Of a stretch of DNA of 64,000 bases, positions 44,748-52,673 are shown piece by piece (positions within the stretch are counted from its first letter, which is position 1; each line of letters opens with the position of its first letter). The stretch covers positions 62,001-126,000 of the forward strand of contig JBNKRZ010000011.1 in NCBI GenBank assembly GCA_050297015.1. The letters run 5' to 3'. The notes under the pieces were generated by a model. It ran no database searches. It was not told the DNA's origin and saw nothing but the letters and a program-made list of their open reading frames with translations. This DNA comes from JACKJA01 sp050297015. Lineage in GTDB: Bacteria; Pseudomonadota; Alphaproteobacteria; Micavibrionales; Micavibrionaceae. A program made the position numbers and the translations under genes.

Positions 44748-45706
44748 TGCTTTTTTCTCATCTTTATTTCATGCATCAAACGCCGCGGCCCGGTCTGTAG
44801 AAAATGCCCCGCGACCTTAAAAGGATGACGCACAAACACCTTCATCAGCGCCCAAAACATCTTTCCGTGTTCACCCTGAAAATGGTAGTAGCGCACCAAC
44901 GGCCAACGCCGCGCATACTCATAACGCCCCACAGATTGCAGATACGCTTTATGCTTCTCCGCAAGCTGTATTTCAGCTTCCATGTTTTTAGCGGGTGCCT
45001 TATCGCCGCCTTGCGTCGCGTGCTGGATAAACAGTTTTTCCGGGCAGCCGATAAAATGTCCCCCGGCCAGCGCCAAGCGCACGGCAAAATCAACATCCTC
45101 CACACGCCGGAATGAGGGATCGAATCCGCCCACTTCATCAAACGTGCTTTTCCGCGCCATCAGGGAGCAGCTTGGCGTGCCCGTGCCGTAAAACCATCCG
45201 GGCTTTTTACCGTAGAACATCAAGTAATCCGCCATTCCCGGCCCATGGGGCACAATGGGACGAGAGCCAATCGCCTGTAAATCCACCTGATACCCGTTCG
45301 GGTAAAGCCGTGTGCCGGACGCGTAGCAAGCCACCAGTTTTGCGCCGACCTCCTGTTCATGCGCCATGATCCGCTCATACTGGTTTCTTACCCGCTCCGG
45401 TAGAGATTCATCATCATCGTCAAAAAATGCGAGGAACGCGCCTTTGGCATTTTCCACGATTGTTTGGCGCGCGCCCGCCGGACCTTTATTGACCTCATGG
45501 CAAATCAAACGGGCATTATCATGCCCCTTAACCGCCGCCTGAGCCACCGCCACAGAGCCGTCCGTCGAGCAATCATCGACCACCAAAACCTCCAGCGCGG
45601 GCCAATCCTGCGCCAGCGCACTGCCCACCGCGCGGGCTATCGTATCCGCCGCGTTGTAACAAGTAATGCCAATGGTAATCAGGGGCTGTTGATTATTTTT
45701 TCTCAT
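44744..45706 (-). CDS. Glycosyltransferase family 2
   Basis: 320 residues. GT-A fold with 'ITIGITCYNAADTIARAV', VLVVDDCSTDGS, 'FLAFFDDDDESLPER' (DDDD metal site) and 'GGFDPSFRRVEDVDFAVRLA' (the ED acidic motif). It is a close paralogue of the upstream GT2. ATG 45706 overlaps the upstream stop by 14 bases; ATGs further up (45730, 45742) are inside the upstream gene. Confidence 0.88.
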   Translation of the reverse strand: MRKNNQQPLITIGITCYNAADTIARAVGSALAQDWPALEVLVVDDCSTDGSVAVAQAAVKGHDNARLICHEVNKGPAGARQTIVENAKGAFLAFFDDDDESLPERVRNQYERIMAHEQEVGAKLVACYASGTRLYPNGYQVDLQAIGSRPIVPHGPGMADYLMFYGKKPGWFYGTGTPSCSLMARKSTFDEVGGFDPSFRRVEDVDFAVRLALAGGHFIGCPEKLFIQHATQGGDKAPAKNMEAEIQLAEKHKAYLQSVGRYEYARRWPLVRYYHFQGEHGKMFWALMKVFVRHPFKVAGHFLQTGPRRLMHEIKMRKKQ

Positions 45707-46664
45707 TATGGAACTTGCTGAATCTGACATTAAACCCGGCATTCGGCAAGGCCCATATAAACCTTTTCGCGGTTAAAAGGGGATGAGTAACAAACAGCTT
45801 CAAAATCTTGAGCAAAAACAGCCCCCTACGCCCTTCCAGAAAATCGTACTTCGCCGCCAACCATGCCCGGCAAAACGGATAAGACGACACACCGGAAATA
45901 AAATCCCGGTGCTTATCGAGAAGCTGCATCATGCAACGGCGCTCCTCATCCAATTTTTTATCCGAAGCCAAAGTCATGGTCTGCGTGACAAGCGGTTCCT
46001 CCAGCCCCGCGAAATGCGCCCCGGCCAGCGCCGCGCGAATATTGAAATCAGTATCTTCACTACGCCGAAACGCTTCGTCAAACCCACCCAAATCACGATA
46101 AACAGACGTTCGCGCCATTTGGGAACAGGTCGCCGTCGAGCCGAACACACCGGGGAAGGGCCTCCCCGTCAAAGTCCTTTCAGCCACGGCGGAACCATAG
46201 GGCGCGCGCGCACCTTCATCCATGCCCATTGTGGCCTCATAGTGCTGCGTACCATCGGGATAGGCTTGCGTGCGGGCCGCATAACAAATCACCGGCGCGC
46301 CGGAGGCAAAGTCCCGCTCATAAGAAACAATCCGCTCATATTGCCGTGCCAACCGCTCCGGCATGCTTTGATCGTCATCGTCAAAAAAAGCGATAAATTC
46401 ACCACGCGCCTCGGCAATGATTTTATTCCGACTCGCCGCTACGCCACTGTTTTGAGGCTGCCTGAAAATACGAAGTCCCGGACGGCCTTCACCTTCCCAT
46501 TTTTGAAGCAGAGCCGCCGTCCCATCGGTCGAACAATCATCGACAACAATAATCTCTTTATGCGGCCAGTCCTGCGCCCAGGCCGAATCCAGCGCCCGCT
46601 CAAGCGTCTCCACCGCGTTATAAGCGGTAATACCGATGGTAATAAGAGAATGGGAGCTATTCAT
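45693..46664 (-). CDS. Glycosyltransferase family 2
   Basis: 323 residues: 'ITIGITAYNAVETLERAL', IIVVDDCSTDGTAAL, 'FIAFFDDDDQSMPER' and 'GGFDEAFRRSEDTDFNIRAA'. The plan is that of the downstream GT2 throughout, so the pair is a tandem duplication. The ATG is fused to the rluD stop (TAATG). Confidence 0.88.
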   Translation of the reverse strand: MNSSHSLITIGITAYNAVETLERALDSAWAQDWPHKEIIVVDDCSTDGTAALLQKWEGEGRPGLRIFRQPQNSGVAASRNKIIAEARGEFIAFFDDDDQSMPERLARQYERIVSYERDFASGAPVICYAARTQAYPDGTQHYEATMGMDEGARAPYGSAVAERTLTGRPFPGVFGSTATCSQMARTSVYRDLGGFDEAFRRSEDTDFNIRAALAGAHFAGLEEPLVTQTMTLASDKKLDEERRCMMQLLDKHRDFISGVSSYPFCRAWLAAKYDFLEGRRGLFLLKILKLFVTHPLLTAKRFIWALPNAGFNVRFSKFHNEKK

Positions 46665-47656
46665 TACACTACCCTCAACCTCTCCTGTAGCGTTCGAAAA
46701 TCATCCGGCGGGGGGGCCTCAAAGCTCATTTCCTCACCGGAAAGCGGGTGGATAAAGGAAATCCGGAAAGCGTGGAGAGCCTGTCGCGGGAAGTTCATAA
46801 TAAAATCGGTCGCCTCCGGGCTATAGCCGCCTTTCTTAAGGGCCGCCGCCATCGCCGTAGGCTGCGCGCCGTAGAAAGGATCGCCCATCAACGGATGACG
46901 AATATGAGCCATGTGAACACGAATTTGATGAGTACGCCCGGTTTCCAGCTTACATTCGATCAAGCTGGCCGCCTTGCCGTAAGTGTCTTTAATTTCGTAA
47001 TGTGTTACAGCCTCCCGCGCGCCGCTATGGCTGGTCACAGCCATTTTCAGACGGTTAGTTGGATGACGGCCGATAGGTTGATCCACAGTGCCACAACGTA
47101 AATCCGGCACGCCCCAAGCCAGCGCGCGGTAACAGCGGCTTAATGTGCGATCGGAAAGCTGAGCACTCAGCCCCGCGTGAGCCTTATCCGATTTAGCCGC
47201 AAGCATCAGGCCGCTGGTATCCTTATCCAGACGGTGGACAATGCCGGGCCGCCGCACGCCGCCTATCCCGGACAGGCTGTTCCCACAATGATAAAGCAGA
47301 GCGTTGACGAGCGTGCTCTCCCAATTCCCCGCGCCGGGATGAACGACAAGCCCCGCGGGTTTATTGATAACGAGCAAATCGTCATCCTCATACACGATAT
47401 CCAGCGGAATGTTCTCGGCACGCGGCGTATCGTCAACCGGCGGCGGAATGGCAACGGTTATACTCTGGCCTGTTTTGATTTTATGCGCCGGGGCGCGACA
47501 AGGCGAATCATTAACCGTCACAGCCCCCTCCAAAATCAGAGCCTTAATCCGGGAACGGGAAAGATCAGTGCACTGTTCGGCTAGAAACTTGTCGAGGCGG
47601 GCGAGATTATCCCCCTCCTCCACCTGTAAAGTGAGACGATCAGCAACATTATCCAT
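46664..47656 (-). CDS. rluD: 23S rRNA pseudouridine synthase, RluD-type
   Basis: 330 residues: S4 RNA-binding domain (about 15-80) then a RluA-family catalytic domain with the HRLDKDTSG motif (catalytic Asp) and 'YRALAWG' and 'GRTHQIRVH'. It modifies helix 69 uridines of 23S rRNA in E. coli. It lies within a run of polysaccharide genes, overlapping GT2 by one base, and starts 2 bases after the upstream gene's stop. Loss of operon logic (rRNA modification with glycosyltransferases) may reflect co-transcription by chance. Confidence 0.94.
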   Translation of the reverse strand: MDNVADRLTLQVEEGDNLARLDKFLAEQCTDLSRSRIKALILEGAVTVNDSPCRAPAHKIKTGQSITVAIPPPVDDTPRAENIPLDIVYEDDDLLVINKPAGLVVHPGAGNWESTLVNALLYHCGNSLSGIGGVRRPGIVHRLDKDTSGLMLAAKSDKAHAGLSAQLSDRTLSRCYRALAWGVPDLRCGTVDQPIGRHPTNRLKMAVTSHSGAREAVTHYEIKDTYGKAASLIECKLETGRTHQIRVHMAHIRHPLMGDPFYGAQPTAMAAALKKGGYSPEATDFIMNFPRQALHAFRISFIHPLSGEEMSFEAPPPDDFRTLQERLRVV

Positions 47657-47658
47657 GA

Positions 47659-49104
47659 TTAAAACCGTTTCTTTTTATGACAGGGATCTTCGTATAAATC
47701 CAAAGGTACCCCGACAAAAAGCCAGCCTTCGTGAACGGGTGGCTCTTCCTCCGGCGCCGCTTCCGTTTCCTCCTCAGGTTCGTCTTGCTCTTCACTCTCA
47801 GCGGCGCTGCCAGAAGCATCCCCTTCCTCTTCATTCAAAATAGTCTCAATGGGCGGCGGCTGGGCATCATCTTCGATAATGGCCGTAACAATGCGCTCTC
47901 CATTCCCGCCGGAGAAAAAGTCCGTGGCTGTCGCCTGACGGCCCGTAATGTAGGATTCATCCTGAAGCATAACCCCACGCGGCGAAAATGTTAAAAGACG
48001 GATATGATCGCGCTGATCTGAATCCTCAAGCGCAAAAGCATTCATCACCATGTTGATCCGGCCGTCTTTTTCCGCCTGCACGGCTTTTCCATCAAAGACG
48101 AAATCGTCATGCCGGTAATAACGCTGCCAAAGAACCTCCCCGGTGGGGTCGAGAGCCATAAGCCACGCCGCAGGCGGCGTATCATCCAGCGGCGTTGTCT
48201 GCCCCGTCAGGATAATATTGTCCTTCATCCCAGCAGCGGCCTTCTCTCCCAAAAGAGGAAAAGGTGCACCCATCGTCAACTTTGCCGCCTTGCCGCGCGG
48301 ATAAGTGCGCTGCCACAGGATTGTGCCATCATGCCCCAGATGCAAGACCCAGCCCCCCATGCGCCCGTCTTCCTGCCGGATTTCCCCGGCAGCGATATAG
48401 CTATCCTCGTCATAGGGGGTCAGCGTGACAATCTGGTTGGGGATGCCGGGACGGTACGCGCGTTTCCACTGAATATCCCCCTTGGCATTCATACGGATTA
48501 AAAGGCCGTTCTTCTCACCGTTTTCATCTCTCTGAAACGCATGCGCTACAACGATAAACCCCTTACCATCCAATGCCGGAATTAAGCTGGTCGCACGGTA
48601 ATTATACGTATCGCTTTTGATGATTTTTTCGCGTTTGAGCGCCAAATCCTTATCATACCATGTTACACGCATTTGCTGCTGCTCTTTACGCGCCCCGGCA
48701 ACCATATTGGAAACCACAATATAACGCTCTCCAAAGGCTATAACTTTGACAGGTTGCTCTCCTGCTTTAGCGGCGTAAAATTTCTCATTTACCGCCCGGC
48801 CGCGGCGATTCAATTCGGCGAGATAGGTTTCCTTGGCATGATGGTCTTCTTTGTCTAGTTTGCGCCCCACAGTCATCACTGTGCCCCCCTCCAGCGGCAC
48901 ACCCGATGCCATCTGGACCATGGCATCACGGTCGTGATAATTCGCATCCCAAAGCGTGGGGAAACCAAAACGCGGCAACAAAAGTGTTACAATCACCTCG
49001 CGGGTGGCCTCACAGACCTGCGCATAGCTTTTACCGGGAAGCACAGCCGGAAGCAGTGCCAACGAAAAAATAATAGACAGCAGGGTAGTTTTTGTGGTGT
49101 TCAT
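47659..49104 (-). CDS. Secreted beta-propeller-like protein with acidic tail
   Basis: 481 residues from ATG 49104. A signal peptide (hydrophobic 9-24, then GKSYAQV) is followed by repeated segments of the WxR-Y/D-G type: 'IRMNAKGDIQWKRAYRPG', 'LHLGHDGTILWQRTYPRG', 'ALDPTGEVLWQRYYRHD'. These have the 'G.I.W...Y' repeat usual in beta-propeller proteins. The C-terminus has a long Glu/Asp-rich stretch before a final hydrophobic segment. The frame is open to 49224, but the part before 49104 is not conserved-looking. It is the first gene of the rluD-glycosyltransferase operon. Function unknown. Confidence 0.8.
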   Translation of the reverse strand: MNTTKTTLLSIIFSLALLPAVLPGKSYAQVCEATREVIVTLLLPRFGFPTLWDANYHDRDAMVQMASGVPLEGGTVMTVGRKLDKEDHHAKETYLAELNRRGRAVNEKFYAAKAGEQPVKVIAFGERYIVVSNMVAGARKEQQQMRVTWYDKDLALKREKIIKSDTYNYRATSLIPALDGKGFIVVAHAFQRDENGEKNGLLIRMNAKGDIQWKRAYRPGIPNQIVTLTPYDEDSYIAAGEIRQEDGRMGGWVLHLGHDGTILWQRTYPRGKAAKLTMGAPFPLLGEKAAAGMKDNIILTGQTTPLDDTPPAAWLMALDPTGEVLWQRYYRHDDFVFDGKAVQAEKDGRINMVMNAFALEDSDQRDHIRLLTFSPRGVMLQDESYITGRQATATDFFSGGNGERIVTAIIEDDAQPPPIETILNEEEGDASGSAAESEEQDEPEEETEAAPEEEPPVHEGWLFVGVPLDLYEDPCHKKKRF

Positions 49105-49138
49105 AGCGCTCTCATATTCTTGATTTTTTGAGTATACT

Positions 49139-50227
49139 ATGCCTGTGATGGAAAATACAGAGAGCGCGAAAATCCTGATTATCAGCGATGCATGGCGGCC
49201 CCAGATCAACGGGGTGGTGCGCACTTACGAATTTTTATCCGCAGAGCTGGAAAAAGCCGGACACACCGTGCGTGTCATCGGTCCGGCTGATTTTCCCGCC
49301 CGCATGGCCCTGCCCGGCTATAGCGAGATTGAGCTGGTTTTACTTCCCTACCGGCGGCTGGCGCGGATGGTTGAAGATTTTTCCCCGGACTATCTGCATG
49401 TCGCAACGGAAGGACCGCTGGGCTGGGCGGCACGGCGCTATGCGATCAAGCACGGATTGACATACACCACGGCTTACCACACCCAATTCCCCGATTATGT
49501 GGCCAAGCGCGTCGCACGGTTTATCCCCGCTCTTCGATCGTGGACGCACCGAAAAGTTACAGCTCTCATACGGCATTTTCACAAACCAGCCGGAGCCATA
49601 GTCGTCACGACCCCCAGCCTTAAGGAAGAACTGGAAAGCAAAGGGTATGAACGCCCGATGCATTGTCTGGCCCGCGGCGTACCGGTGGAGCTGTTTTATC
49701 CCGGCCCGCCCGATGCACTCCACGATGTGCCGCGGCCCATCGCACTTTATGTCGGGCGTGTGGCTGTTGAAAAAAATCTGGAGGATTTTTTGGCAATGGA
49801 TTGGCCGGGCAGTAAAGTCATCGTCGGCGAAGGACCGGATAAACCCTCTCTGCAAAAGAAATTCCCCGAAGCACTTTTTGCCGGGAAAAAAGTCGATAAA
49901 GAACTGGCCTCCTATTACCGTTCGGCGGATTTATTCGCGTTTCCATCCCGAACCGATACGTTTGGTATCGTTTTAATTGAGGCCCTGGCAAGCGGTTTGC
50001 CCGTGGCGGCTTACAACGTAACCGGCCCGCGCGATATTATCACCCACCCTCATTTGGGATGCTTGCATGAGGATCTTTCTACAGCGGCTCTGGAAGCTCT
50101 GAAACATGCCGACCGGGCAGAGGACCGCCACGCTCATGTGCGGGCGCACTACACATGGCCGGCCGTGGCGCAACAGTTTATGGATATCCTTAAAAAGGTC
50201 GGCGTTACCGGCGCTCCGAAGAGTTAA
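49139..50227 (+). CDS. Glycosyltransferase family 4 (mannosyl/sulfoquinovosyl transferase-like)
   Basis: 362 residues: 'IISDAWRPQINGVVRTYEFL' is the N-terminal signature of the GDP-mannose-dependent/MgtA and SqdX type GT4 proteins, and 'LYVGRVAVEKNLEDFLAM' and 'FPSRTDTFGIVLIEALASGLPV' complete the GT-B fold. A TATACT box lies directly before ATG 49139, so either the mRNA is nearly leaderless or the start is at ATG 49148. Convergent with glucokinase, 5 bases apart. Confidence 0.88.
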   Translation: MPVMENTESAKILIISDAWRPQINGVVRTYEFLSAELEKAGHTVRVIGPADFPARMALPGYSEIELVLLPYRRLARMVEDFSPDYLHVATEGPLGWAARRYAIKHGLTYTTAYHTQFPDYVAKRVARFIPALRSWTHRKVTALIRHFHKPAGAIVVTTPSLKEELESKGYERPMHCLARGVPVELFYPGPPDALHDVPRPIALYVGRVAVEKNLEDFLAMDWPGSKVIVGEGPDKPSLQKKFPEALFAGKKVDKELASYYRSADLFAFPSRTDTFGIVLIEALASGLPVAAYNVTGPRDIITHPHLGCLHEDLSTAALEALKHADRAEDRHAHVRAHYTWPAVAQQFMDILKKVGVTGAPKS

Positions 50228-50232
50228 GCCTC

Positions 50233-51192
50233 TTAAGCCTCCCGCATCAATTCATGATACAGGCCAAGAAAAGCCGGATATTCGTGGGCAATCACATAAG
50301 TCGGAATGGCCTGTAGATAATCCTCAAAGCGGCCTTTACGCTCGAATTCCTCACGAAAGCGGGAATAGTCAAAATACGTGCCCAGCGGGTTGAGAATGCT
50401 GCCGACGAGATAAATTCCACCTTGCGCGCCAATGGTCAGCGCCAAATTCCCGGCAACCGTTCCCAAAAAACCCATCATCAGATCAAGCGCCTCAACACAC
50501 AACGGGCAGCTCTTATCAAGGGCAGCGGCGCTAATGGCCTCCGGCGTACGATCGGGCTGGTCTTCCAAGCCGTCAAGAGAGCGCAAGGCGTTATAAACAT
50601 TAACCAGCCCCTTTCCCGAACAAACACGCTCGGCGGAAACGTGGCGGTATTTAGCGCGCAACACGGCAAAAATATCGAATTCCCGCTGGGTTCGCGCCGG
50701 CATCGTTACATGCCCGCCCTCACCGGGGGCAGCGCGATAGCCTGCGCCATCCCAAAACAAAGACGCCATACCCAGCCCGGTCCCCGGTCCTGTCACGCCA
50801 ATGGGGGCGTGCTCTTGCGCCGTTCCACCGCTGACCTGCCGGAATTCACCCGGCTTGAGATGAGGCACTCCCAAGGCCAACGCTTCAAAGTCATTAAGCA
50901 ATTTCAGCGCCTCAAACCCCAGCGTCTTGCGCGTTTCCTCAACAGAAAAAGCCCACGGCAAGTTGGTCATTTCAAAACGGTCACCCTTCACAGGTCCGGC
51001 CACACAGAAAAGCGCCTTTTCGATTTTCCCGTTATAGCCAAGCTCTTCCAAATAAAAGCGCACAGCATCGCTCAAGCCCTCGTAATCAGCGCATTTTAGC
51101 GTTTTCTCCTCACGAATCCCGGCGCCATCCGCCAGCGCAAAACGGGCATTTGTGCCGCCTATATCGCCAATCAATCCTGTTTTTTCGCTCAT
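50233..51192 (-). CDS. glk: Glucokinase
   Basis: 319 residues, ROK-unrelated bacterial glucokinase: GDIGGTNARFAL (phosphate loop 1, near residue 10), 'LLNDFEALALGVP', 'GPGTGLGMASL', 'GEGGHVTMPAR' and the C-terminal 'LGGSILNP'-like 'LVGSILNPLG'. It makes glucose-6-phosphate with ATP. Divergent from cpdR. Confidence 0.94.
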   Translation of the reverse strand: MSEKTGLIGDIGGTNARFALADGAGIREEKTLKCADYEGLSDAVRFYLEELGYNGKIEKALFCVAGPVKGDRFEMTNLPWAFSVEETRKTLGFEALKLLNDFEALALGVPHLKPGEFRQVSGGTAQEHAPIGVTGPGTGLGMASLFWDGAGYRAAPGEGGHVTMPARTQREFDIFAVLRAKYRHVSAERVCSGKGLVNVYNALRSLDGLEDQPDRTPEAISAAALDKSCPLCVEALDLMMGFLGTVAGNLALTIGAQGGIYLVGSILNPLGTYFDYSRFREEFERKGRFEDYLQAIPTYVIAHEYPAFLGLYHELMREA

Positions 51193-51365
51193 CTAAGAAT
51201 GCCTTGCATCGTTGTATTTTCTACGCAAAAGAAGAGCACAAAACGACAGCTTTGCAAAGAGCTCCCCCCCCTTTTATGAGCCCACCACCCAAAAAACATT
51301 TGCATAAGCGCCCCCTTTTTGCGCTATGCTACCGACACGTTTTACATTTTTGGGGAAGGGGAAAA

Positions 51366-51728
51366 GTGGCGAAAATTCTGGTGGCAGACGACGATTCATC
51401 TATGCGTCATTTTCTGAGCATGGCTCTGCGCCGCGCGGGGCATGAGGTCGAAGCCGCCGAAGATGGGCTGAGCGCCCTCCGCCTGCTGGAAAGCGGCACG
51501 TCCTTTGACCTGCTTTTAAGCGATATCGTTATGCCGGGGATGGACGGACTCGAACTATCGAAAAAGGCCGGCGCGCTCTGTCCGTCTTTGCGGGTAATGT
51601 TTATTACGGGCTTTGCCGCCGTTGCGATGAATAATAGCAACCACCCGGATAACAAAGCCTGCGTCCTGTCAAAGCCGTTTCACCTGAAAGAACTGGTCGA
51701 TCAAGTCGAAAACCTTCTTGCTGCCTGA
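51366..51728 (+). CDS. cpdR: CpdR-type single-domain response regulator
   Basis: 120-residue receiver domain with no output domain: acidic pocket D8-D10, phosphoacceptor D53 in LLLSDIVMPGMDG, T81 in MFITGFAAVAMN, K103 in LSKPFH, ending Ala-Ala. 'VMFITGFAAVA' and the DIVMPGMDG region closely resemble CpdR, the ClpXP adaptor of the alphaproteobacterial cell-cycle circuit downstream of CckA-ChpT. Start GTG 51366 follows AAGGGG. The frame stays open 72 codons upstream without homology. A tRNA-Val follows. Confidence 0.9.
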   Translation: MAKILVADDDSSMRHFLSMALRRAGHEVEAAEDGLSALRLLESGTSFDLLLSDIVMPGMDGLELSKKAGALCPSLRVMFITGFAAVAMNNSNHPDNKACVLSKPFHLKELVDQVENLLAA

Positions 51729-51796
51729 GAAACCTGACAAAAAAGACTTGAAATCTACCCCATAACTGCTTATTGAATACCCACCTCATTGGTCAC

Positions 51797-51871
51797 GGGC
51801 GGTTAGCTCAGCGGGAGAGCACTACGTTGACATCGTAGGGGTCACTGGTTCAATCCCAGTACCGCCCACCA
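51797..51871 (+). tRNA. tRNA-Val (anticodon GAC)
   Basis: 75 bases: acceptor stem GGGCGGT/ACCGCCC, D-arm AGCTCAGCGGGAGAGC, anticodon stem CTACG/CGTAG around TTGACAT (anticodon GAC), T-arm CTGGTTCAATCCCAG and an encoded CCA. Its 3' end is one of the 28-bp direct repeats that bound an integrated element. Confidence 0.97.
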
Positions 51872-51877
51872 TTTTTC
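51850..51877 (+). repeat. attL-like direct repeat in tRNA-Val
   Basis: Left copy of the 28-bp repeat; spans the T-arm, acceptor strand and CCA of tRNA-Val and six more bases (TTTTTC). Confidence 0.9.
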
Positions 51878-51948
51878 TAAATCCTGATTGTATATTAGAT
51901 ACATAGCTCTGTAGTGTTTCTAGGTGTGTCATAAAGTGAGGCATCGCC

Positions 51949-52092
51949 ATGACACTAGCAAGTTATTTAACTTTATCTCGTCACAACATTTACTATTACC
52001 GTTTCCCTATCCCGAAAGACCTACACCCCGAACACAAAAACAATACTCAGCAAGGGTTTGAGGTGTTTTTAGCCCGAAAGTGGACCGTATAG
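51949..52092 (+). pseudogene. Truncated tyrosine-recombinase (integrase) N-terminus
   Basis: A 47-codon frame reading MTLASYLTLSRHNIYYYRFP then IPKDLHPEHK. 'SYL...R...YYYR.PIPKDL' is the usual arm-binding start of phage/island integrases (compare 'SYLxRRxGxYYFRRRxPxDL'). After about 30 residues the match stops and a stop codon follows. No catalytic domain remains, so the element can no longer move by itself. From 52093 to 52370 I see no other gene. Confidence 0.65.
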
Positions 52093-52370
52093 GAGAATAG
52101 GCATCCAAAAACGATCCAAAAAATAGATAAACTATTTCACTTAAAGATAACTCCTTATTTCCTTGACCTTAGCCTGATAACCTGTCACTATTCCACCCAG
52201 TTTGACAAATGCTGTCTTTAAGGCACGAGCTTACAGAAAATAGTATCCGGTACTCAAAAGGGTACGTGAACGTCAAAAACTCATTTTTCCGACAAGTTCC
52301 ATTTTGAAAAACAACGCTCTGGCATTGTGCTTGAAGCGTAATAATCATATTTGAACAAAAGGAAAAAAAT

Positions 52371-52589
52371 ATGACAACGACTACAGGAACCGTTAAGTGG
52401 TTCAACGATCAAAAAGGCTTTGGCTTCATTCAACCAGATAATGGCGGTGAGGACGTATTCGTTCACAGAAGCGCCGTTGAAAGAGCAGGAATGCATACTT
52501 TAACTGAAGGTCAGAAGATCAGTTTCGATCTGCAACGTGACCCGAAAAAAGGTAAAGACAGTGCAGCCAATCTAAAAGAAGCAGCATAA
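52371..52589 (+). CDS. Cold-shock domain protein
   Basis: 72 residues: RNA-binding motifs KGFGFI (RNP1) and DVFVHRS (RNP2), with the KWFNDQKG start of the CspA family. These proteins melt RNA structure and are often cold-induced. A long upstream region (about 280 bases without a gene) could hold a structured leader. Ribosome site AAAAGGAAAAA. It lies 84 bases before the helicase gene; a joint RNA-remodelling module is likely. Confidence 0.93.
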   Translation: MTTTTGTVKWFNDQKGFGFIQPDNGGEDVFVHRSAVERAGMHTLTEGQKISFDLQRDPKKGKDSAANLKEAA

Positions 52590-52673
52590 GACTGATACCC
52601 AACACATAAAGATACAGTTATCAGCGCAAACACTAAGTTTCGTGCTGAAGCTTTACACATAGAAAGATAACAA

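Noticed and set aside
45783..46826. 347-codon frame on the + strand
   Set aside because: Antisense to the GT2 and rluD genes; Arg/His-rich composition is typical of antisense frames in this genome.
51150..51365. Long N-terminal extension of CpdR
   Set aside because: The frame is open but has no homology, overlaps glk, and the GTG at 51366 has a good ribosome site and gives a full receiver domain.
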